Origin: Anaerolineales bacterium
GTDB taxonomy: Bacteria > Chloroflexota > Anaerolineae > Anaerolineales > UBA4823
Length of the DNA stretch: 6,153 nucleotides
NCBI GenBank assembly: GCA_026415275.1
Contig: JAOAHK010000167.1
Coordinates: forward strand, 1 to 6,153
Direction of reading: 5' to 3'
Below are positions 1-4,751 of this stretch, piece by piece (position 1 is the stretch's first letter; each line of letters begins with the position of its first letter). The notes under the pieces are model-generated. The model ran no database searches. It saw only the letters and a program-made list of their open reading frames with translations, and was not told where the DNA came from. The translations under genes and the position numbers were made by a program.

Positions 1-638
1 TAGGTGGCGATGTAATTTTATTTGGCTCAGCTTATCAACAACAGGAAGGAGCTCAGGTCGTCGGGCAAATCATGCAATTTGAGTCGATCCGCCCCTTTGC
101 TGCGGTCTATCCTTTCCGAATTGAATTGCCCAATCTGGATTGGCTGGCACGGGGTTGGATGCGATGGGGTGGTTTTTTGTTCCGCGTTTTTGCTTGGAGT
201 GCGCTAGCCATCCTCGTCGGGCTTTTGTTTCCCAATCCATTGGAGAGGATTGCGAATGCTGTGCGGGATCAAGCGGTCATTTCTGGTGCAGTTGGTTTGA
301 TTTCCTTTGTGATTGTTTCTGTTGGGATCATTTTATTGGTGGTAACGTTGATCTTTGCGCCAATTGCCTTTTTGGGGTTTATCTTAGCTGGATTGGGTTG
401 GTTCATTGGAGTGCTTGCCCTAGGGCTGGAGACAGGACGGCGTTTGACGGAGATGATTAAGCAAAGCTGGTCATTACCGATTACTGCCGGAATAGGTACG
501 TTTGTTTTAGTGTTTGTCGTTAGTGGAATTTCTGCCTTGGTTCCTTGTATTGGATGGATTATCCCCTTTAGCGTTGGTTTGGTTGGCTTTGGAGCGGTTA
601 TTCTTACCCAGTTCGGATTAAAGGAAATGGCTCTGTAA
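1..638 (+). CDS. Bactofilin-like / multi-pass membrane protein, 5'-truncated
   Basis: The reading frame is open from base 3 to the TAA at 636-638 with no stop, so the gene starts before the window; 211 residues are visible. An ATG at 72 has no Shine-Dalgarno and lies inside the conserved-looking part, so I do not treat it as the start. The first ~28 residues (GGDVILFGS, then EGAQVVGQI) have the short Gly/Val/Ile rhythm of a right-handed beta-helix, as in polymer-forming (bactofilin-like) proteins. From about residue 57 the protein is strongly hydrophobic, with four or five membrane segments (about 57-77, 92-117, 118-142, 159-180, 183-203) and a Gly-rich end, GFGAVILTQFG. Similar beta-helix plus membrane-tail proteins occur in Chloroflexota; the role is unknown, perhaps envelope scaffolding. 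The coding frame and membrane topology are clear; the family assignment is an inference from a short remnant. Confidence 0.72.
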   Translation, partial: GGDVILFGSAYQQQEGAQVVGQIMQFESIRPFAAVYPFRIELPNLDWLARGWMRWGGFLFRVFAWSALAILVGLLFPNPLERIANAVRDQAVISGAVGLISFVIVSVGIILLVVTLIFAPIAFLGFILAGLGWFIGVLALGLETGRRLTEMIKQSWSLPITAGIGTFVLVFVVSGISALVPCIGWIIPFSVGLVGFGAVILTQFGLKEMAL

Positions 639-658
639 ACTGCCTTGGATATTAGCGG

Positions 659-664
659 TATAAT
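659..664 (+). promoter_or_regulatory. Candidate -10 box for the AIM24-family gene
   Basis: A perfect TATAAT lies 21 bases after the stop of the upstream gene. At a 17-base spacer the -35 position (636-641, TAAACT) matches only three of six consensus bases, so the -35 is weak. The expected transcript start is near 671, which leaves a leader of about 30 bases before the ATG at 700 and only about 11 before the alternative ATG at 682. Confidence 0.5.
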
Positions 665-687
665 TAAAATTTTTATCTTCTATGGTT

Positions 688-693
688 AAGGAG
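688..693 (+). promoter_or_regulatory. Shine-Dalgarno that sets the start at 700
   Basis: AAGGAG is separated by six bases (tttgaa) from the ATG at 700. The in-frame ATG at 682 lies upstream of this site and has no purine-rich sequence before it. The ribosome-binding site therefore selects 700. Confidence 0.75.
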
Positions 694-699
694 TTTGAA

Positions 700-1467
700 A
701 TGGCTGACGTAATTGAACATAAAATCTATGGAGAAGAACTGCAACTGGTCGAGGTTATTTTAGACCCAGGTGAAGGTGTTCAAGCTGAGGCAGGCGCAAT
801 GATTTACATGGAAGATGGGATTCAGATGCAGACCCATACCGGGGGTGGTCTTCTTAAAGGGCTAAAACGCATGTTGACAGGCGAGAGTTTCTTTGTCACT
901 ACGTTCCATAACACTGATAGAAAACCGCGCTGTGTAGCGTTTGCTGCGCCTTATCCGGGAAGTATCATCGCTTTTGATTTGGATCAATTTCGCGGCGAAA
1001 TACTTTGTCAAAAAGATTCTTTCCTAGCAGCAGCGCAGGGTACTGATATTGAAATTGCTTTTACCAAAAAAATCGGCGCCGGATTGTTCGGTGGTGAGGG
1101 GTTTATCTTACAACGCCTCAAAGGAGATGGGATGGTCTTTGTTCATGCCGGAGGGACAGTAATCGAAAAAGAGTTAGCAGTCGGAGAGACTCTACGGGTC
1201 GATACCGGATGCATCGTGGCTTTTGCCAGCACGGTTGATTATGACATTCAATTTATTGGGGGTTTTAAGAACGCCTTGTTTGGCGGTGAAGGATTGTTCT
1301 TAGCACGCCTTACAGGTCCAGGCAAGGTCTATCTGCAGAGTTTGCCCTTCTCCCGTTTAGTGGATCGCATCAAGCGTGGAATATCTTTTTCTGCTCGCGG
1401 GGACGAGCAGACAGGATTATCGGGCATTGGTGGAGACTTATTCAAAGGGCTGATCAGCGGTAGCTAA
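700..1467 (+). CDS. AIM24 / TIGR00266 family protein
   Basis: The protein is 255 residues long from the ATG at 700, a normal length for the TIGR00266/AIM24 family; the longer 261-residue version from 682 is less likely because AAGGAG sits between the two ATGs. The family is a beta-rich fold named after the yeast mitochondrial protein Aim24; its bacterial role is not established. Typical features are visible: an early VQAEAGAMIYM segment (28-37), GGGLLKGLKRMLTGESFF (48-65), and two later copies of an LFGGEG...RL.G.G.V motif at about 129-146 and 193-210, reflecting the internal repeats of the fold. There is no signal peptide or membrane segment, so it is probably cytoplasmic. It has its own -10 box and is followed by a strong terminator, so it is likely monocistronic or an internal promoter unit after the upstream membrane gene. 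Confidence 0.9.
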   Translation: MADVIEHKIYGEELQLVEVILDPGEGVQAEAGAMIYMEDGIQMQTHTGGGLLKGLKRMLTGESFFVTTFHNTDRKPRCVAFAAPYPGSIIAFDLDQFRGEILCQKDSFLAAAQGTDIEIAFTKKIGAGLFGGEGFILQRLKGDGMVFVHAGGTVIEKELAVGETLRVDTGCIVAFASTVDYDIQFIGGFKNALFGGEGLFLARLTGPGKVYLQSLPFSRLVDRIKRGISFSARGDEQTGLSGIGGDLFKGLISGS

Positions 1468-1521
1468 ATCCTCTGGGAGACTCAATTCAAGTCAATCTAA
1501 ACTGAGTGCGATTAGACAATC

Positions 1522-1562
1522 AAAAGCGTTTTGTTATCTTCTCAAGGTGACAAAGCGCTTTT
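1522..1562 (+). terminator. Rho-independent terminator after the AIM24-family gene
   Basis: A hairpin of 19 pairs joins 1522-1540 to 1544-1562 with a three-base loop (ctc); three of the pairs are G-U. It is followed by a short T run (1559-1563) and a T-rich stretch. It starts 55 bases after the TAA of the AIM24-family gene and lies between that gene and the convergent era gene. On the minus strand the three wobble pairs become A-C mismatches, so it should work best for plus-strand transcripts, with weaker use for era. Confidence 0.8.
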
Positions 1563-1598
1563 TGTATTGCTGTTCTTAAGAAGGTATGAGAGTTTTTT

Positions 1599-2516
1599 CT
1601 AGGTATATCCTAGCCATTTGAGGATGGTTTCGTTTTTACGCCAATTCTTTTGGACTTTCACGTGTAGATTTAGAAATACTTTTCTGCCGCTCATGGCTTC
1701 AATTTCTTGTCGCGCTTGGGTGCCAATTTTTTTGATCATATTGCCGCCAGCGCCGATGACGATGGCTTTATGCGTTTCTTTTTCCACGATGATGGTTGCA
1801 TCAATCACAGCAAGGTTTTCGTCTTTTTCCTGATATTGATCGATGCGCACCGCAATCCCATGTGGCACTTCATCGCGCAGAATGTGCAGGGCAGCCTCAC
1901 GGATGAGTTCGGCAGCTATCTCGCGCTCGTAGTAATCGGTGATCTGATCTTCGGGGTAGAGGGGCTCACTACTTGGTAAACATTCGATGAGTAAATCCAA
2001 TAATCGGTCTAGATTATCCCCCCGCAGGCAGGAAATTTGCACCACTGTCGCGTTGGGGAATTGCTCCCGAACCAACGTTTCAGCTTGTGCAATAAATTCC
2101 TCTTTAGCGATGTCGATTTTGTTGAAGGCAACTACGATCGGTTTGGTTGTCTGAAAAGATTGGAGCTGATTGGCTAAATCGATGTCTTCTTGGCTCAGGG
2201 GTTCGCTGACATCAAGTAAAAAGAGTAGCCCGTCCGCATCTTCAATCGCTTTCAAGGCAGCTTTGACCATTTTTTCACCCAACGTGTGGCGTGGAATGTG
2301 AAAGCCGGGGGTGTCAACAAAGATAATTTGGGCTTGTTCAGTGGTTAAGATTCCGAGTTGCTGCTTGCGGGTGGTTTGGGGGCGAGGTGATACGGCTGCA
2401 ATCTTTTGCTGGAGAAAAACATTCATCAATGTGGATTTGCCCACATTGGGTTTGCCAATCACGGCGATGAAACCGGCGCGGTAATTTGAGGGTGCTAAAT
2501 GCTCGGTGCTTTCCAT
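1599..2516 (-). CDS. era: GTPase Era
   Basis: Era is an essential GTPase that binds 16S rRNA near its 3' end and acts in maturation of the 30S ribosomal subunit. At 305 residues it has the usual family length and is complete. The G domain shows G1 GKPNVGKST (21-29), G2 within PQTTR (46-50), G3 DTPG (68-71), G4 NKID (132-135) and a G5-like SCL (162-164, where SAL or SAK is more usual). The C-terminal KH domain covers about 200-285, with EREIAAELIREAAL leading in and the RNA-binding GxxG loop as GAGG (255-258). The ATG at 2516 is the only ATG start because an in-frame TAA lies at 2532-2534. An AAGGAG (2528-2533) precedes it by 11 bases, a rather long spacing. The start overlaps the 3' end of the DUF4491 gene by 22 bases, suggesting translational coupling as last gene of a three-gene operon. 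Confidence 0.98.
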   Translation of the reverse strand: MESTEHLAPSNYRAGFIAVIGKPNVGKSTLMNVFLQQKIAAVSPRPQTTRKQQLGILTTEQAQIIFVDTPGFHIPRHTLGEKMVKAALKAIEDADGLLFLLDVSEPLSQEDIDLANQLQSFQTTKPIVVAFNKIDIAKEEFIAQAETLVREQFPNATVVQISCLRGDNLDRLLDLLIECLPSSEPLYPEDQITDYYEREIAAELIREAALHILRDEVPHGIAVRIDQYQEKDENLAVIDATIIVEKETHKAIVIGAGGNMIKKIGTQARQEIEAMSGRKVFLNLHVKVQKNWRKNETILKWLGYT

Positions 2517-2827
2517 CTCCGGATGATCTCCTTAAAGGGGGGATCGATTTTCTGGGGATGATTAGGAAACCAACCTAACTCAGCGCGCCGTGCTTGCTTT
2601 TTTAGCTCAGTTGATCCCCAAGCCAACGTAGCGCCCAACACTCCGAACCAAGCAGAAAGCCAAACGTTTTTCACCCAGAGGGAAGTAAGAACAATGAGAG
2701 TGCCGAGCCCTAGCAGGTAGGGCCACCACAGCCAGCCAAACCAACGCTCGATAAGAATCACGATGGGAAATCCTAAACCGATCGTGATAAGGGTCAAAAG
2801 ACCAAGCAGTATGCCAAATTCTTCCAT
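2495..2827 (-). CDS. DUF4491-family small membrane protein (copy next to era)
   Basis: This 110-residue protein has three hydrophobic segments (about 5-25, 33-51 and 54-72), followed by a charged segment and GWFPNHP (85-91). The pattern of three helices, a W..xEL turn and a terminal GWFP.NP-like motif matches my knowledge of the DUF4491 family, whose function is unknown. A GAGGT ribosome-binding site (2838-2842) lies 10 bases before the ATG. It starts 19 bases after the stop of a second DUF4491-like gene and overlaps era by 22 bases, so the three are probably cotranscribed. The era Shine-Dalgarno lies within its coding sequence. The gene call is firm; the family name is from recalled motifs, not a search. 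Confidence 0.85.
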   Translation of the reverse strand: MEEFGILLGLLTLITIGLGFPIVILIERWFGWLWWPYLLGLGTLIVLTSLWVKNVWLSAWFGVLGATLAWGSTELKKQARRAELGWFPNHPQKIDPPFKEIIRRWKAPSI

Positions 2828-2846
2828 CAGCTTTTTTACCTCGACT

Positions 2847-3221
2847 CTAGCGATTAGGGGTTTCGTCTCTCAGATAGTCAATGGTTGTGGCAGAAGAGGG
2901 AGTCACTTCCAGGAAGCGGCGGTGGCGTGCATTGCAAGGATTTGCAGGAGCATGGCCGCAGCGCACACGCTGTTGCTGGCGGATCAATTCCACTGCGTCC
3001 CAGAGGAGTGTAAAGCCAAAAATGCCAAATGCAGTTTTGGCATACAGATTGAGAATGTTTAGGGAGAATACCTCAAAGGAAAAACCAAGAGCCAAAAAAG
3101 AACCGAGGGGTATCCACAGACGAACTACTCGAAATTCTAACCAGCGGACAAGGATATGCCCGATGGCAATACCTGAAAATGCTGCGATTGCCGAGACAAC
3201 GCCGATAAAATTTTTTTCCAT
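2847..3221 (-). CDS. DUF4491-family small membrane protein (leading copy)
   Basis: This 124-residue protein again has three membrane segments (about 5-24, 35-55 and 58-76), then LLWDAVELIRQQQRV and CGHAPANPCNARH (88-100). The middle and end align by eye with the next gene (W, EL, Q and the GxxPxxP region), so the two appear to be diverged paralogues. This copy carries a polar tail of about 24 residues after the motif. Cys88, His90, Cys96 and His100 are close together and could bind a metal, but this is speculation. The ATG at 3221 is the only plausible start: no ATG, GTG or TTG is in frame just upstream or early downstream, and there is no Shine-Dalgarno. A consensus promoter ends seven bases before it, which implies a leaderless message. 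It is the first gene of the operon ending in era. Confidence 0.82.
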   Translation of the reverse strand: MEKNFIGVVSAIAAFSGIAIGHILVRWLEFRVVRLWIPLGSFLALGFSFEVFSLNILNLYAKTAFGIFGFTLLWDAVELIRQQQRVRCGHAPANPCNARHRRFLEVTPSSATTIDYLRDETPNR

Positions 3222-3228
3222 AGGGGCG

Positions 3229-3259
3229 ATTATAACCGAATGGAGCAGCGGAGTGTCAA
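3229..3259 (-). promoter_or_regulatory. Consensus promoter of the DUF4491-DUF4491-era operon
   Basis: Read on the minus strand, a perfect TTGACA (3259-3254) and a perfect TATAAT (3234-3229) are separated by 19 bases, slightly longer than the ideal 17. Only seven bases (cgcccct) lie between the -10 box and the ATG at 3221, so transcription should start at or next to the A of the start codon. Confidence 0.72.
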
Positions 3260-3347
3260 CCCTGCACCCGTTCTTGAGAAACTGTGAGAGGTCAGGTTAG
3301 CAAATTGTTAGGGAAAGCTTAGAACTAGTTTGGATTTGATAATCAAT

Positions 3348-3376
3348 GAGACATGAGATACTCTTGTTGTTATAAT
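3348..3376 (+). promoter_or_regulatory. Extended -10 promoter of the YceI-domain gene
   Basis: TATAAT at 3371-3376 is preceded by TGT at 3368-3370, giving an extended -10 (TGnTATAAT). At a 17-base spacer, GAGACA (3348-3353) matches four of six -35 bases. Expected transcript start is near 3383, about 36 bases before the ATG at 3419. The promoter overlaps the longer open frame that begins at 3353, which argues against that start. Confidence 0.65.
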
Positions 3377-3408
3377 ATACCAAAATATGTCCTTTCTATC
3401 GAGATTCT

Positions 3409-3413
3409 GGAGG
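3409..3413 (+). promoter_or_regulatory. Shine-Dalgarno that sets the start at 3419
   Basis: GGAGG (within tggaggaaatt) is five bases before the ATG at 3419. The alternative in-frame ATG at 3353 lies upstream of the predicted transcript start and has no such site. Confidence 0.8.
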
Positions 3414-3418
3414 AAATT

Positions 3419-4234
3419 ATGAAATCCAAATCGATCTTTCTCCTGCTCTTAGGAGTTTTCGTCCTAGCCATAGCAGGCTATGCATTATATCAATTTGTTC
3501 TAGGCCCGACATTACCACCCAGTGGGGTAGCTACTCCGATCCCCGTTGAAGCCGGACAATCGAATTCAGCGCCAGCAATTTCAGAAACCGCGTATCCTAG
3601 TCCGGCAGAGGGTAACCTTTCTTCAATGAATAAAGCAAGTGTGAGCCCTTATCCAGAGCCGGAGCAGCCTATGGCTGGGGAGATCGGTGAGGCTTCGGGA
3701 CAAATTGTCTTTCAAATCGATTCCGCTCAGAGCCTTGCCCGATTTACGATCTATGAGGAGTTGCGCGGCAGTCCCAAAGATGTCATTGGAGAAACCAATC
3801 TGGTCAGTGGAGAAATATTGGTCAACCAAAGTGATCTGTCCCAATCCAAAGTAGGCGCAATCCAGATTAACGCTCGGGATTTTAAGACGGATGATGAACG
3901 GCGTAATTCTGCAATCCGCAATCGTATCCTGCAAACCGATGCCTATGAATATATTCTCTTCACCCCTACCTCCATTGAAGGTTTGAGTGGGATCGGTGAG
4001 GTCGGTAAAACTTATACGTTTCGCCTGACAGGCGATTTGACAATTCGCGATGTCACCAAACCGGTTACCTTTGAGGTAAAGGTTGTCGCCGAGAGTGCGA
4101 CACGCTTAAGTGGCAGCGCAGTGGCTACGATCCGCCGCTCGGATTTCAACCTTGTTGTCCCAAACGTGCCGTTTGTGGCTAACGTAGCCGATGAGGTAAA
4201 ACTCGAATTGATTTTTGTAGCGGTAGCTAAGTAA
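3419..4234 (+). CDS. Membrane-anchored YceI-domain (lipocalin-like) protein
   Basis: The protein is 271 residues from the ATG at 3419, chosen over 3353 because of the Shine-Dalgarno and promoter positions and because it puts MKSKS directly before the hydrophobic segment. Residues 6-28 form an uncleaved-looking signal anchor. About 30-94 is a Pro/Ser/Glu-rich linker with no expected fold (SAPAISETAYPSP, SPYPEPEQP). About 95-271 is a YceI domain, an eight-stranded lipocalin-like barrel that in characterised members binds polyisoprenoid lipids. Family signs are GAIQINARDFKTDDERRNSAI (starting near 147, the A.DF.T....R...I region), a YEYILFTPTSI strand (177-187), LTIRDVTKPVTFEV (207-220) and the closing RRSDFNL strand. 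The domain would face outside the membrane. The ligand is not predictable. It is divergent from the era operon and has its own promoter, so it is probably transcribed alone. Confidence 0.92.
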   Translation: MKSKSIFLLLLGVFVLAIAGYALYQFVLGPTLPPSGVATPIPVEAGQSNSAPAISETAYPSPAEGNLSSMNKASVSPYPEPEQPMAGEIGEASGQIVFQIDSAQSLARFTIYEELRGSPKDVIGETNLVSGEILVNQSDLSQSKVGAIQINARDFKTDDERRNSAIRNRILQTDAYEYILFTPTSIEGLSGIGEVGKTYTFRLTGDLTIRDVTKPVTFEVKVVAESATRLSGSAVATIRRSDFNLVVPNVPFVANVADEVKLELIFVAVAK

Positions 4235-4288
4235 ATCATCCTTGCGCAAGATTCAGCCTACATCTTTGACAACAGGAAGGTTGTAATA

Positions 4289-4381
4289 CCTGAACCTTAG
4301 CGCGAGATTCATCTCGTTCATCGGATGACATCAATGTTGCGTTACAGTATCTAGCACGAGAGTAATCTCGTATGGTTCAGG
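4289..4381. repeat. Two palindromic repeat copies inside an 8-base inverted repeat
   Basis: CCTGAACC (4289-4296) and GGTTCAGG (4374-4381) are exact reverse complements. Between them are two direct copies of TAGCrCGAGAkTmATCTCGT at 4298-4317 and 4352-4371, identical at 17 of 20 bases and 54 bases apart. Each copy is itself a hairpin: CGAGAT/ATCTCG with a two-base loop, and ACGAGA/TCTCGT with a four-base loop. A smaller hairpin, TCATC/GATGA, lies between at 4318-4328. The arrangement resembles dispersed palindromic intergenic repeats (REP/MITE-like), but copy number elsewhere cannot be seen here. Confidence 0.65.
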
Positions 4382-4497
4382 AATTTGAAAGCAAGACGCC
4401 CGATATCACCACGCCAGCGCGATCTCTCTCCGAGGGGAACATCCAGAAAGTCGTTCTAGCCCGCGAAATTTCTCGCCAGCCGGTGTTTCCCCATTGA

Positions 4498-4610
4498 CAA
4501 ACCAATCGGTGAGGATGCTTGCCACTCCAACCCCCGCGGGACGGAAGGCGGACGTCCCCGTCCGCCGTGTGCGCAGGCGCGGACGCCCGCGACTCCGGCC
4601 CCTTGGTTTG
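4498..4610. repeat. GC-rich hairpin block flanked by inverted repeats
   Basis: CAAACCAA (4498-4505) and TTGGTTTG (4603-4610) are exact reverse complements bracketing a very GC-rich stretch. Inside, GGCGGACG (4547-4554) pairs with CGTCCGCC (4559-4566) over a four-base loop, and CGCGG (4578-4582) pairs with CCGCG (4587-4591). Read in one minus-strand frame the block gives an Arg/Gly/Pro-rich peptide (GRPRLRTRRTGTSAFR) of the kind produced by GC-rich intergenic repeats rather than by genes. It is probably a dispersed repeat unit, inferred from composition and structure only. Confidence 0.5.
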
Positions 4611-4751
4611 ATAGTGAATTGGGTCAGAAGCAAAGAGATTAATGACCTTTGAGGAAGATAGTCCCCGGCACGTCTGGCTCTATGACTAGGCAATTAGGGA
4701 ACGTTTCTAGCATCAGAGCGAGCCATGAAAGTGAGAGCATCTCAAAGAGTC

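Larger units (their letters stand above)
4235..4751. other. Gene-poor interval with structured repeats
   Basis: About 517 bases separate the YceI-domain gene from the convergent carbohydrate-binding-type gene. No frame here has a credible start, ribosome-binding site and protein-like composition. Its left part holds short inverted repeats (ACAAC/GTTGT at 4269-4284, a perfect 10-base palindrome CTTGCGCAAG at 4241-4250), then two palindromic repeat copies (4289-4381), and its centre a GC-rich hairpin block (4498-4610). The right part (4611-4751) shows only an 8-base inverted repeat, TGACTAGG at 4683-4690 and CCTAGTCA at 4751-4758, the latter overlapping the stop of the next gene. No clear T-tailed terminator is seen for either flanking gene. 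Confidence 0.6.

Noticed and set aside
1496..1516. TCTAA/TTAGA inverted repeat before the main terminator, as an operator
   Set aside because: Only five pairs over an 11-base loop, AT-rich, and located downstream of a gene rather than at a promoter; chance is likely.
2763..3300. Overlapping plus-strand open frames opposite the DUF4491 genes
   Set aside because: They are shadows of the minus-strand membrane proteins, have no Shine-Dalgarno, and their peptides lack hydrophobic or domain patterns.
4241..4250. Perfect palindrome CTTGCGCAAG just after the YceI-domain gene, as a terminator
   Set aside because: It is short, has no loop of usable size and no T run follows.
4289..4381. Possible CRISPR array
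   Set aside because: Only two repeat copies, palindromic and imperfect, with no further units and no cas genes nearby.
4406..4693. A 95-codon open frame on the minus strand in the gap
   Set aside because: Its peptide is Arg/Gly-rich low complexity produced by the GC-rich hairpin block, there is no ribosome-binding site, and it reads through the inverted repeats.
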